From: UBA11346 sp038203025
GTDB lineage: Bacteria; Planctomycetota; UBA11346
Assembly: GCA_038203025.1 (NCBI GenBank)
Contig: JBBREK010000019.1
Location: 1-28,004, forward strand
Reading direction: 5' to 3'
Length of the DNA: 28,004 nt
The notes under the pieces: model-generated
Told to the model about the DNA's origin: nothing
Databases searched by the model: none
Seen by the model: only the letters and a program-made list of their open reading frames with translations
In this document: positions 14,149 through 22,621 of the stretch, in pieces
How positions within the stretch are numbered: the first letter of the stretch is position 1
Layout: each line of letters opens with the position of its first letter
Translations under genes and position numbers: made by a program

Positions 14149-15026
14149 GTGACCCGATCGCAGAACGCCTCGCGCGCATCGCGGCGCGGCCGGTGGTGCT
14201 CGACGTGCGTGGCCTGGGCATGGCCTTCCGCGGTCGGGACGGGGTCAGCGTCCACGCCCTGCATGACGTCTCCTTCCAGGTACGGCGCCGCGAGTTCATC
14301 ACCGTGGTCGGCGCCAGCGGCTGCGGCAAGAGCACCCTGGTGCGCATCCTCGCCGGGCTGACCATCCACACATCAGGCGACGTGCTGCTCGATGGCCGCC
14401 CGGTGACCGGACCGGGGCCGGACCGCGGCATGGTCTTCCAGGGCTACACCCTGTTCCCATGGCTGAGCGTGCAGAAGAACGTCATGTTCGGCCTGGAGAT
14501 GCAGGGGGCCGGTCACGACCAGGCGCGAGCCGAGGCGCTGCAGTGGCTGGAACTGGTCGGCCTAACGAACAAGGCCGACGCTTGGCCGCACCAACTGTCC
14601 GGTGGCCAGCGCCAGCGCGTCGCCATCGCCCGCGCCCTGGCATCCGGCCCGCGCATTCTCCTCATGGACGAGCCGTTCGGCGCCCTCGACCCGCAGACCC
14701 GGGCCGTGCTACAGGAGCATCTGCTGCAGATCTGGCAACAGGTCGACATCACCATCGTCTTCATCACCCACGACGTCGATGAGGCCCTGTGGCTGGCTGA
14801 CCGCGTCCTGGTGCTGCAGCCGCCTGATCCTGCGCATCCCGGTGGCTGGCTGCAGGAGGCGTTCGAGGTGCCCCTGCCGGTGCCGCGCACGCGCGAGATG
14901 CTCGACCTGCCGGCCTACCGGGCGGCGCGCGAACACATCAACACCCTGATCCATCCCCGCCAGACCCATGCCGGCGAGCGCCTGCCGGTGTTCAAGATGA
15001 CCCGGGCTGGCGACGAGGTGTTGTAG
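14145..15026 (+). CDS. ABC transporter ATPase (NitT/TauT type)
   Basis: A 293-residue ATP-binding subunit that powers the permease from the cytoplasmic side. All motifs are intact: Walker A GASGCGKST at residues 56-64, Q-loop Gln99 (MVFQGYTLFPW), signature LSGGQRQR at 151-158, Walker B ILLMDEP at 171-177 and the switch histidine in FITHDVDEA. The start at 14145 overlaps the permease stop; an earlier in-frame start would lie inside the permease gene. The C-terminus after about 235 (PDPAHPGGWLQEAFEVPLPV) is the usual extension of nitrate/taurine ATPases and lacks an obvious extra domain. It is the last gene of the plus-strand operon. Confidence 0.93.
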   Translation: MSDPIAERLARIAARPVVLDVRGLGMAFRGRDGVSVHALHDVSFQVRRREFITVVGASGCGKSTLVRILAGLTIHTSGDVLLDGRPVTGPGPDRGMVFQGYTLFPWLSVQKNVMFGLEMQGAGHDQARAEALQWLELVGLTNKADAWPHQLSGGQRQRVAIARALASGPRILLMDEPFGALDPQTRAVLQEHLLQIWQQVDITIVFITHDVDEALWLADRVLVLQPPDPAHPGGWLQEAFEVPLPVPRTREMLDLPAYRAAREHINTLIHPRQTHAGERLPVFKMTRAGDEVL

Positions 15027-15041
15027 ACGGGCATTGCCGCT

Positions 15042-15077
15042 GTTCGTTGTTCGGATCGACGCACGACGCACGACGCA
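15042..15077. repeat. Intergenic repeat: GTTCGTTGTTCGG plus three CGACGCA units
   Basis: GTTCGTTGTTCGG (15042-15054) is followed at once by three perfect CGACGCA copies (15057-15077). It occupies the 64-bp gap between the convergent ABC ATPase and pentapeptide genes. The first part matches the complement of the 818-845 repeat at 12 of 13 bases. Confidence 0.6.
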
Positions 15078-15090
15078 CCGAGGCAATGAT

Positions 15091-15627
15091 CTAATGCCGT
15101 ACTGCCCGCTGGATCCCACTGCTGATCCCGCCGCCTGGCGGGTTGATCGCGCCAGTGAGGTAGGCGCCCTCAAAATTGGCGCCGTCCCAGTTGGCGCCGC
15201 CGAAGTTGGCGCCACGCAGGTCGGCCTTCTGGGCCTGCACGCCGCGCAGGTCGGCCTCTTTGAGAAAGGTCTCAGCAGCGCAGGCCTCGCGCATGCTCGC
15301 CTCCTTGAGCAGGGCGTGCGACAGGTCGGCGCCATGCAGGTCGGCTTCATCCAGCTTGGCGCGAAAGAGTATGGCGTGGTGCAACCGCGTCTTGCGCAGC
15401 CGGGCGTGGGTCAGGTCGGCCTCGGTCAGGTTGGCCCGGGTCAGGTCGCAGCCTTCGAAGTCGGCGCGATGCAGATTGCAGTTCGACAGGTCGGCGCCGT
15501 GCAGGCTGGCGCCGTGGAAGTCGAGGTGCGCGAGATTGAGCCCACTGAGGTCGAGGCCGGCCAGGCGCGGTTGCGGGCCGGCGGCGATCAGGGCAAGCAG
15601 GAGGTCGCGGCGTTCGAGTTCTGCCAT
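15091..15627 (-). CDS. Pentapeptide-repeat protein
   Basis: A 178-residue protein built almost entirely of A(D/N)LxX-type pentapeptides from residue 21 to about 160, for example LDLSGLNLAHLDFHGASLHG and ANLTEADLTHARL. Such proteins fold as a right-handed quadrilateral beta-helix. Some of the family protect DNA gyrase, but most have unknown roles, and nothing here selects a function. A short helical N-terminus (MAELERRDLLLALIAAGPQP) precedes the repeats. GGAGA lies 9 nt upstream of the ATG. A TATAAT box lies about 100 nt upstream, just after the cysD stop, so it may have its own promoter. It is convergent with the ABC ATPase gene. Confidence 0.92.
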   Translation of the reverse strand: MAELERRDLLLALIAAGPQPRLAGLDLSGLNLAHLDFHGASLHGADLSNCNLHRADFEGCDLTRANLTEADLTHARLRKTRLHHAILFRAKLDEADLHGADLSHALLKEASMREACAAETFLKEADLRGVQAQKADLRGANFGGANWDGANFEGAYLTGAINPPGGGISSGIQRAVRH

Positions 15628-15725
15628 GAGGGCTTCTCCGATCGCATGCTAGTCAGGCCCTGCGGCCGAGGCAACCGTGCGTCGGGCGGCGGTGCAGTCC
15701 TCGTCCGACCAGACAGGGCTGAGGA

Positions 15726-15731
15726 ATTATA
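15726..15731 (-). promoter_or_regulatory. Consensus -10 box upstream of the pentapeptide gene
   Basis: The minus strand reads TATAAT directly after the cysD stop codon (15735-15733), about 100 nt before the pentapeptide-protein start. No convincing -35 hexamer is visible 16-18 bp upstream. CTGAG-N8-CTCAG around it could form a small hairpin. Confidence 0.3.
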
Positions 15732-15732
15732 C

Positions 15733-16647
15733 TCAGAAGTAGCCCTCGCGCTTCTTGCGTTCCATCGAGGAGTCTTCGTCGCGATCGATCAGCCGGCCCG
15801 AGCGTTCCGAGGTGCGGGTGGCGATGAGTTCGGCGATGACGCCGCGCAGGTCGCTTGCCTGCGAGGCGCTGGCGGCGGTGAGCGGATAGGCGCCAAGGGT
15901 GCGGAAGCGGACCGGCCGCACCGCCGGGACCTCGCCTGGCTGCAGGCGCATGCGTGCATCGTCGCACAGGATCAGCCCACCGGTTCGCTCGACCACCGGT
16001 CGCTCGGCGGCGAAGTACAGTGGAACCAGCGGTATGTGGTTCAGTTCGCTGTACAGCCAGATGTCCAGCTCGGTCCAGTTGGAGAGGGGGAACACGCGCA
16101 TGCTCTCGCGTTGGCGCACCTTGGAATTGTACAGGTTCCACAGTTCGGGGCGCTGGGCGCGCGGTTCCCACTGATGGAAGCGGTCGCGGAAACTGAAGAT
16201 GCGCTCTTTGGCCCGGCTCTTCTCCTCATCGCGTCGACCACCACCGAAGGCAGCATCGAAGCCGTAGCGGTCGAGCCCCTCCTTGAGCGCCTCGGTTAGG
16301 GTCAGGCGGGTGAACTCGTTGCTCGGCAGGTCAAACGGGTTGACCGCCGGGTCGTCAGCAGCGGCACTGGCGTGCACCAGCATACGTAGGTCGTAGCGCC
16401 GGGTCAGCTCGTCGCGCAGCCGGTACATGGCCTGGAAATCCCAACGACAGTCGATGTGCAGCAGCGGGAACGGCAGCGGCGCCGGGGCGAAGGCGCGACG
16501 CGCCAGCTCCAGCATGACGCCGCTGTCCTTGCCGATCGAGAACAGCATGACCGGATTGGCCGTCTCTGCGACGACCTCGCGGAAGATGTGGATCGATTCG
16601 GCCTCAAGCTGGGCGAGATGGCTGAGCCGGGAGGGATCAGGGCTCAT
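15733..16647 (-). CDS. cysD: Sulfate adenylyltransferase subunit 2
   Basis: A 304-residue PP-loop enzyme that adenylylates sulfate to APS together with the GTPase CysN. The PP-loop reads SIGKDSG (LFSIGKDSGVMLELA, about residue 37). Strong family blocks follow: HIDCRWDFQAMYRLRDEL, GFDAAFGGGRRDEEKSRAKE, RPELWNLYNSKVRQ and VFPLSNWTELDIWLY. The C-terminus SSMERKKREGYF is also typical. The start at 16647 lies 11 nt inside the 3' end of dabA, so the two are probably cotranscribed and perhaps translationally coupled. No cysN lies in the window; the following gene is the pentapeptide protein. Together with cysC at 2736 it implies PAPS synthesis. Confidence 0.93.
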   Translation of the reverse strand: MSPDPSRLSHLAQLEAESIHIFREVVAETANPVMLFSIGKDSGVMLELARRAFAPAPLPFPLLHIDCRWDFQAMYRLRDELTRRYDLRMLVHASAAADDPAVNPFDLPSNEFTRLTLTEALKEGLDRYGFDAAFGGGRRDEEKSRAKERIFSFRDRFHQWEPRAQRPELWNLYNSKVRQRESMRVFPLSNWTELDIWLYSELNHIPLVPLYFAAERPVVERTGGLILCDDARMRLQPGEVPAVRPVRFRTLGAYPLTAASASQASDLRGVIAELIATRTSERSGRLIDRDEDSSMERKKREGYF

Positions 16648-18967
16648 CGCCGCCCTTCGGCGTCGGGACTTCGCTCCAGTCGCCGGCCGGATTCCGTCGC
16701 TGGCAGGCGCCGGTCGCCGGGTCGAGGGTGTGGAGGGCGATCCAGCCGTTGGCAACCAGGTCGCGCAGGTGCGCGTGGCCGGCCACCACCGTGTCGATGG
16801 CGGCCGGTGCGGCGGCCACCAGCACCTGTAGTCGGATCGGCTGATGGCGCAGGGCGGTGCCGTCGTGGACCGACTGCCAGGCCAAGCCGGGCAGGAGGTC
16901 GCCGTCGGCACCGGCGGCGACGCTGATACCGCCGACCACGGTGTGGATCGCCTTGCTGCCACTGCCTAGCCGCGCCGGGTCGACGCTGCTCGCCCAATAT
17001 TGCAGGCTGATCCAGCTCGCCACCACCACCGGAGCGGTGAGGATGAGGGTCAGCACTGCGCCATCTGGATCGCTGGCCGCGTCATAGCTGTGCAGGAAGC
17101 AGCGCCCGCCGAGGTCGGCGCCGGCGCTCATCGCCCGCGGCGCGGCGATGAAGGCGGCACAGTTGGCCAGCCCCCATTCCGGCCGCAGCTCGGCCCAGTC
17201 GCGGCTGCGCGCCAGCAGCCGGTCGAGCAGACTGCGACCGCGCTGCAGGCCGGGCAGGGACGCGGCGCGCCGGGCCCGCTGGCCGGCCCCGGCGGTGGCC
17301 AAAGCCTGGCCCAGCCGCACCAGATCGTCGGCATGGCTGGCGGGCACCCGGGCGGCATCAAGCAGCCGGACCGTGTCGGTAGCGGTGTCGTGCACCCCCG
17401 CCACAGCGAAGCTGTCTGCGGGCGGCGCAGCGGCCCCAAGCTGCCGGCGCAGGCTGGGATCGTTGTACAGGGCCACGGCCAGGCGCGCGTTGATTGCCCC
17501 GCTGTGCCCACCGCACGCGCCGCAGGTCAGGCCGGCAGCCTGCGGGTTGTTGGCCACCGTGCTGTCATGGCCGCAGAGCAGCAGCAGCCGGGCGTAAGGC
17601 TTGGCCAGACCGAGGTTGGTCAGCATGCCACGCAGCAAGGCTAACTGTTGTTCCGCAGGGATACGCGTCGGATCCATTCCGGCAGTTTCATCGCGGTGCT
17701 CGGCCGTGCCGTGCCCCAGGCTGCCAGAGATCAGACCAAGCGCCCCGGTAAGTCCCAGCGTTTCCATGTAGGCGAAACCGCCGGCAGGCGAGCGGCGGAA
17801 CGAGCCGAGCAGCCGGCTGGTATGCGCAGCCGCTGCCGGCGTCAGGCCGATCGAGGCCGACGGCTGCAGCAGCACCGGGCATTGCGCCCGCCCGGCGTCG
17901 ACCGCCACCGGCATGGCGAAGAAGCCGGCGAAGCCGTAGGTGGCGATGCGGGCATCGGCGGCTTCCAGGTGGCGACGCAGGCCTTCCGACCGGACGTCGA
18001 TGCAGAACACCGCCTGCACCGCCGGTCTGACCGGCACCGCGGACGTCACCGGGCGCAACTGCCGCAGGATGCCGGCGCGGACGGCATGCTCCCACGCCAC
18101 CACCGCGGCCAGGCGCTGGGCGCGATCCACGGCCAGGGCCTGCGGCACCCCGGTCGCCGGGATCAGCGGCCTGACGTCGTGGCCCGGCAGCAGCTCGTGT
18201 ACCGCCAGATCAAGGCTCAGACGCATGGTCAGCAGCTCGGGCAGCTCGCCGGTGCCGCTGCTGTGCCAGGATTCCTGGCGCAGCCAGCCAGCCCAGCCCT
18301 GCAGTTCGCCGAGCAGCCGACCGAGGTAGTCGGGCAGCGCCGCGGGCGCCAGCCCGAGCCGTCCGAGCAGCTCGGCGCGGGCCGCCGTCGCGTCCATCGG
18401 CAGTGCGGCGATCCAGGCGCCGAGGCCGCGCAGGCCGCGTACCGCCAGGCTGCGGTCGTGCCGCATCCACACCCGCCAGGCCGCCCATAGGCCGCCGGCG
18501 TCGGGCAGGGCCCAGCGTCCGACCCCACGATCGGTGCGCGCCGCCATGAAGCGTCCAAGGTCGGCGACCAGCGCCTCCGCCCAATCGCTGCCGTCGCGGG
18601 CATCGAGCGTGGCAGCGATGCTGTGGCAGCGTAGCGGCGCCGGGCTGTCGCCACCATGACCGTCGAGCCGCGCCATCACCGCCTCGACCGGCGGAGCGCC
18701 GGCTACCTGGCTGGCGGCGAGGTCGGCAGTGGTGAACTCTCCGGCGCGCCAGGCCTGACGCAGAGCCGACCAGGCGGGCAGGACGGCGGCGTGGTGCCGC
18801 CGCTGCATCAGGTCCTCGGCGGTGAGCGGATCGCGGCCGGCATGGCCGATGTAGGGGTTCACCGCCACCAGATCGCGCAGGCCCCACAGCGGGGCGATGG
18901 CCCTGCACGCCGTCGTGACCATGGCCTCGTGATCGAGCTTCGACTCGTTGGCGATCAGGACAGTCAT
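16637..18967 (-). CDS. dabA: DabA, inorganic carbon uptake protein (DUF2309)
   Basis: This 776-residue protein is the carbonic-anhydrase-like subunit of the DAB inorganic-carbon accumulation system, thought to hydrate CO2 to bicarbonate on the cytoplasmic face using energy coupled through DabB. The zinc and active-site residues can be read: Cys322 and Asp324 in VFCIDVRSEGLRRHLE, His467 in LCGHDSTVANNP and Cys482 in LTCGACGGHSG. The C-x-D and His-to-Cys (15-residue) spacings are the same as in the characterised Halothiobacillus protein. ATG 18967 overlaps the dabB stop (ATGA). The stop lies inside the start of cysD. Length is normal for the family. Confidence 0.94.
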   Translation of the reverse strand: MTVLIANESKLDHEAMVTTACRAIAPLWGLRDLVAVNPYIGHAGRDPLTAEDLMQRRHHAAVLPAWSALRQAWRAGEFTTADLAASQVAGAPPVEAVMARLDGHGGDSPAPLRCHSIAATLDARDGSDWAEALVADLGRFMAARTDRGVGRWALPDAGGLWAAWRVWMRHDRSLAVRGLRGLGAWIAALPMDATAARAELLGRLGLAPAALPDYLGRLLGELQGWAGWLRQESWHSSGTGELPELLTMRLSLDLAVHELLPGHDVRPLIPATGVPQALAVDRAQRLAAVVAWEHAVRAGILRQLRPVTSAVPVRPAVQAVFCIDVRSEGLRRHLEAADARIATYGFAGFFAMPVAVDAGRAQCPVLLQPSASIGLTPAAAAHTSRLLGSFRRSPAGGFAYMETLGLTGALGLISGSLGHGTAEHRDETAGMDPTRIPAEQQLALLRGMLTNLGLAKPYARLLLLCGHDSTVANNPQAAGLTCGACGGHSGAINARLAVALYNDPSLRRQLGAAAPPADSFAVAGVHDTATDTVRLLDAARVPASHADDLVRLGQALATAGAGQRARRAASLPGLQRGRSLLDRLLARSRDWAELRPEWGLANCAAFIAAPRAMSAGADLGGRCFLHSYDAASDPDGAVLTLILTAPVVVASWISLQYWASSVDPARLGSGSKAIHTVVGGISVAAGADGDLLPGLAWQSVHDGTALRHQPIRLQVLVAAAPAAIDTVVAGHAHLRDLVANGWIALHTLDPATGACQRRNPAGDWSEVPTPKGGDEP

Positions 18968-20535
18968 GATGACCTCTCCGTGGGGATGGTGGCCCGCCGC
19001 CGCCGGATCGACAGCAGCAGCCGGTCGGTGAGGTGGGGTAGATAGAAGGCGTTGCCGGCGTGGACGCGCCAGGCGATCACCGCGGGATGTCTGGCGATGC
19101 TGGGCAGCGCAACCCACAGGACCCCCAGGGCGGCCAGGGCGAGTGGCGCCAGCAGGATCAGCCCGCTGCCGATCGCACCGCGTGCCGTCGGCGCCGGGGT
19201 GATGGCGGCGACGAGCAGGTGTTCGACTCCGGTGGTCAGCAGGGCGTAGAGTGCCGACCCGGCGACCAGCAGTGCCAGCCGCAGCCCATTGCCGACCCGC
19301 CCCGGCACCGGCGTCGCCAGCAGTTGTCCCATCGCCAGGGCCTGCACCGCCAGCAGGGCGGGACCGCCGGGCATCAGCCGGGGATCGACGCCGCACAGCT
19401 GGTAGGTGGCCGCCAGCACCACGGCGGCGAGCGCCACCCCCAGCAGCCAGCGCGCCAGCGCCGGGACCAGCGGGCCGGGCTGCGGCCGTTCCTCCACCGC
19501 CCGGGCCAGCGTTCCCGAGCGCAGGAAGGCCTCGGCCTTGTAGCAGCCGTGTCCAACCAGATGCAGGAAGGCCGCACCGTAGGCGCCCAGGCCGCACTGC
19601 ACCGCCATGAAGCCCATCTGTCCGACCGTCGACCAGGCCAAGCTGCGCTTCAGGTCGGTCTGCGCCCACATCACCAGCGGTGCGGCGACCGCGCTGACCA
19701 ATCCGACCGCGAGCAGGAGGTCCAGGGCCCCGGGGGCAGCGGCGAACAACGGGCTAAGGCGGATGGCGAGGAAGCCGCCGGCATTGACCACGCCGGCGTG
19801 CATCAGCGCCGACAGCGGCGTCGGCGCCTCGACGGTGGCGATCAGCCAGTGCTGGGCCGGCATCAGGGCGGTCTTGCACAGGATCCCCCACACCACGGCG
19901 CCGCCGGCGAGCAGCAGCCAGCCCTGCCCGCTGCCCGCCGCCGCTGTCCCCAGGGCGGCGAAGTCGGTGGTCCCGGGGCCGAGGAGCAAGGCGGCGATCG
20001 CCACCGCCATCCCGGTGTCGCCCAGCCGGCTGGTCAGGAACTTGGCCGCCGCCGCCCGCGCCGCCGCTGGCCGGCTGCGCTCATGGCCGAGCAAGCGGTG
20101 CAGACCGAGGCTGGCGAGAACCCAGCCGAGGGCGAACTGCACCAGGCCCGGGCTGAGCGCCTGCGCCGCCGCCGCCGCCACCACCGCGGCAAGGGCGGCA
20201 AGGAAGCCGTCGCGGCGCGGATCACCGAGCAGGTAGCGGGCGGCATAGCGGTACACCACCAGACCGATGGCGGCGATGCAGGCGGTCATCGCCAGGCCCA
20301 GGGTGTCGGCGCGGATGCCCAGGGCGACGGCGTTGGCATGTCCGGCGAGGTCTAGCGTCAGCGGCAGCCAGACCGCCGGCGGCAGGGCCAGCCCAGCAGT
20401 GGCCGCCAGGGCCAGCGCAGCAAGGAGTCCGCTAGCCAACAGGCGTCCAGGTCGTCCGGGCAACAGGCCTGCCAGGGGCAGGGCGATGATGAATACGGCA
20501 AGAACTTGCGGCAACGTGGCTGTCACGTACGACAA
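18964..20535 (-). CDS. dabB: DabB, NuoL/antiporter-like membrane subunit
   Basis: A 523-residue, highly hydrophobic protein of the proton-conducting antiporter-like family (NuoL/MrpA-like), with about 13 membrane segments. The family block is clear: KTALMPAQHWLIATVEAPTP followed by LSALMHAGVVNAGGFLAIRL, then TDLKRSLAWSTVGQMGFMAV and HLVGHGCYKAEAFLRSGTL. It pairs with DabA in the membrane to supply the driving ion flux. The reading begins at TTG 20535; GTG 20526 is an alternative. A TATAAT box at 20552-20547 leaves almost no leader. It is the first gene of dabB-dabA-cysD and diverges from a small winged-helix regulator. Confidence 0.92.
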   Translation of the reverse strand: MSYVTATLPQVLAVFIIALPLAGLLPGRPGRLLASGLLAALALAATAGLALPPAVWLPLTLDLAGHANAVALGIRADTLGLAMTACIAAIGLVVYRYAARYLLGDPRRDGFLAALAAVVAAAAAQALSPGLVQFALGWVLASLGLHRLLGHERSRPAAARAAAAKFLTSRLGDTGMAVAIAALLLGPGTTDFAALGTAAAGSGQGWLLLAGGAVVWGILCKTALMPAQHWLIATVEAPTPLSALMHAGVVNAGGFLAIRLSPLFAAAPGALDLLLAVGLVSAVAAPLVMWAQTDLKRSLAWSTVGQMGFMAVQCGLGAYGAAFLHLVGHGCYKAEAFLRSGTLARAVEERPQPGPLVPALARWLLGVALAAVVLAATYQLCGVDPRLMPGGPALLAVQALAMGQLLATPVPGRVGNGLRLALLVAGSALYALLTTGVEHLLVAAITPAPTARGAIGSGLILLAPLALAALGVLWVALPSIARHPAVIAWRVHAGNAFYLPHLTDRLLLSIRRRRATIPTERSS

Positions 20536-20593
20536 AATATTCGCGCATTATAAATCACAATGCAAGAGTCGTGAAACATGCTACAAGTCAGCC
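20536..20593. promoter_or_regulatory. dabB / regulator divergent promoter
   Basis: A 58-bp AT-rich gap. The minus strand carries TTCACG (20575-20570), a 17-bp spacer and a perfect TATAAT (20552-20547), so dabB transcription would begin within a few bases of its start codon. No comparable plus-strand promoter stands out. Confidence 0.5.
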
Positions 20594-20905
20594 ATGCCCC
20601 GGACCGCCAAGCCCGGCCCGGCCGTTTCCGATCCGGGTCACGGCTGGACCTTTCTCAGCAACTACGCCCACGTCCTCATCGTGCTGGCGGCCCAGCCCGA
20701 TCTGCGACTGCGCGACGTTGCCACCCGCGTCGGCATCACCGAGCGTGCAGTACAGCGCATCGTCGCCGACCTGACCGCTGGCAGCTTCATCAGCGCCACC
20801 CGCGTCGGACGCTGCAACTCCTACACCATCAACCTACGCGCGCGTTTGCGTCATCCGATCGAGGCGCAGCGCACCATCGCCGATCTTGTCGCTCTGGGCG
20901 GCTGA
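20594..20905 (+). CDS. Small winged-helix (MarR/ArsR-like) transcriptional regulator
   Basis: A 103-residue DNA-binding protein. A helix (FLSNYAHVLIVLAAQPDLRL) leads into the recognition helix-turn-helix RDVATRVGITERAVQRIVAD. A wing follows (LTAGSFISATRVGRCNSYTI), then an acidic C-terminal helix. This is the compact winged-helix form found in many small MarR-like regulators. It has no sensing domain, so it may respond through dimer changes or a partner protein. Divergence from dabB across a 58-bp promoter gap makes DabAB control likely. ATG 20594 is chosen; readings further upstream would enter dabB. The Ycf46-like ATPase gene starts 55 bp after it on the same strand. Confidence 0.8.
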   Translation: MPRTAKPGPAVSDPGHGWTFLSNYAHVLIVLAAQPDLRLRDVATRVGITERAVQRIVADLTAGSFISATRVGRCNSYTINLRARLRHPIEAQRTIADLVALGG

Positions 20906-20960
20906 GCGGTACCCGATCCCGCCTGCCTTGCCCGCGAGCCCGCCGCGGCGATCCTCCGTC

Positions 20961-22466
20961 ATGGCCACCGATCGCGAACGCTTCGCCACCCTGCTGCGTG
21001 CCCGCCATCCCCTGATCACCGTTGCCACCGGCGATGAGGACCGTGTCGTCGAGGCGATCGTCGGGGCGGCGGTCGACTCCGCGCGACGCATCCACACCTG
21101 GACGGTGGTGCGCGGGATCTTCGAGGGCGTCTTCGACGTTGACCACGGTGCGGTGGCCGGCACCGAACAGGCCGGCGCTGGGCTGCGCTGGTGCTGGCAG
21201 GCCGGTGGCGGGCAGGTCTTCCTTTTCCTCGACCTGTCGCCGCATCTCGGCAACGACGTCGTGCTGCGCGCCCTGCGCGAGCTGGTGTCGCGAGCCGCCA
21301 CCCTCGGCAGCACGGTGGTGCTGGTCGACCCCGGTGATGTCCTGCCGGACGTAATCATGCGCGAATCGGTCGCCTTCGCCCCGGCCCTGCCCGACGATCA
21401 GGAGATCATCGCGGTCGTGCGCGCCACGCTTACCCGGCTCAAGCTGGATAAACCGCTGGCCGTCGATCTGACCCAGGAGCAGACCCGCGCCGCGGTGCGC
21501 GCCCTGCGCGGCCTGTCGCGCAGCCAGGTTCGCCGCCTGGTCGCTGATGCCATGGCGGCGGACGACCGCTTCGACGCCAGCGACGTCGCCGGCCTCGGCG
21601 CTGCCCGCTCCCGCCTGCTCGGGCGCGGCTCGTTGCTGGAAACGGTGATCGGCGCGCCGGCCGACCTGGCCGGCGGCGCACGGCTCAAGCAGTGGCTCGA
21701 ACTACGCCGCCAGGCGATCGAGGCCCCGGCCGCCGCCGGCTGCGCTGCTCCGCGTGGTGTGCTGCTGCTCGGCGTCCCTGGTTCGGGCAAGAGCCTGTGC
21801 GCCCGGGCGGTGGCGACCTGGTGGAACCGCCCGCTGCTGCGCATTGACGTCGGCAGCCTGTACAACCAGTTTGTTGGCGAGAGCGAGCGCCGCCTGCGCG
21901 ACGCGCTGCGCCAGGCCGAGGCGATGGCGCCGGCGGTGCTGTGGATCGATGAGATCGAGAAGGCTTTCGCCTCGGCCGCCGCGCAGTCGACCGACGGCGG
22001 CCTGTCGCAGCGCATGTTCGGCTGCCTGCTGACCTGGATGCAGGAGCACCAGGCGCCGGTGTTCATGGTCGCTACCGCCAACGACATCGAGGCACTGCCC
22101 CCCGAGTTGCTGCGCAAGGGCCGCTTCGATGAGATATTCTTCGTCGACCTGCCGACCGCAGCGGTGCGCCGTGAGATCGCCCGCATCCACCTCGAACGCC
22201 GCCGCGCCGATCCCGCTGCTTTCGACCTTGAGGCCATCGCGATGGCCTCGCAGGGCTGTACCGGCGCCGACATAGAAGCGGCGGTGGTCTCCGCCCTGCT
22301 CGCCGCCGGCGCCGGGCACCGCGCTGTCGTGACCGCGGATGTATTGACCGCCCTGGGCGAAAGCGCGCCGATCAGCTTGTTGATGCACGAGCGCATCGCC
22401 GCGCTGCGCGCCTGGGCCCGGGGCCGCTGCCGCTTCGCCGACGACCCCGAGGATGCGCCGATCTGA
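20961..22466 (+). CDS. Ycf46-like AAA ATPase
   Basis: A 501-residue AAA ATPase. The N-terminal half (1-200: RERFATLLRARHPLITVATG, then VVLVDPGDVLPDVIMRESVA) is the non-ATPase domain typical of Ycf46 proteins. The ATPase core has Walker A GVPGSGKS at residues 271-278, the pore-region segment SLYNQFVGESERRLRDALRQ, Walker B WIDEIEK with Asp330 and Glu331, sensor ATANDIEALPPELLRKGRFD and a C-terminal lid. Ycf46 has been linked in cyanobacteria to regulation of photosynthesis and CO2 use, which fits its position beside DabAB, although its molecular substrate is unknown. ATG 20961 has no clear Shine-Dalgarno. Convergent with the fructosamine-kinase remnant 155 bp away; I see nothing else in that gap. 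Confidence 0.88.
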   Translation: MATDRERFATLLRARHPLITVATGDEDRVVEAIVGAAVDSARRIHTWTVVRGIFEGVFDVDHGAVAGTEQAGAGLRWCWQAGGGQVFLFLDLSPHLGNDVVLRALRELVSRAATLGSTVVLVDPGDVLPDVIMRESVAFAPALPDDQEIIAVVRATLTRLKLDKPLAVDLTQEQTRAAVRALRGLSRSQVRRLVADAMAADDRFDASDVAGLGAARSRLLGRGSLLETVIGAPADLAGGARLKQWLELRRQAIEAPAAAGCAAPRGVLLLGVPGSGKSLCARAVATWWNRPLLRIDVGSLYNQFVGESERRLRDALRQAEAMAPAVLWIDEIEKAFASAAAQSTDGGLSQRMFGCLLTWMQEHQAPVFMVATANDIEALPPELLRKGRFDEIFFVDLPTAAVRREIARIHLERRRADPAAFDLEAIAMASQGCTGADIEAAVVSALLAAGAGHRAVVTADVLTALGESAPISLLMHERIAALRAWARGRCRFADDPEDAPI

Positions 22467-22621
22467 GGGCTGTTCAGCGGTGGCTGGGCTGTTTATGGGC
22501 AGTCGAGCAGCGGAGGGCACGCCATTGACCACGCCGGCGGTCGGTGCAGGCGTGCAGCCCGGCAGATGACAATCTGACGAAGGTTCCCAGCGCCGTCGAA
22601 CGTTCTACCAGGGACGCCAGG

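Noticed and set aside
15057..15077. Three CGACGCA copies as a CRISPR-like array
   Set aside because: The units are contiguous 7-mers without spacers; there is no CRISPR structure and no cas gene nearby.
15034..16299. 421-codon plus-strand frame opposite the pentapeptide and cysD genes
   Set aside because: Its regular valine/glycine repeats are the complement of the pentapeptide codons; the real genes are on the minus strand.
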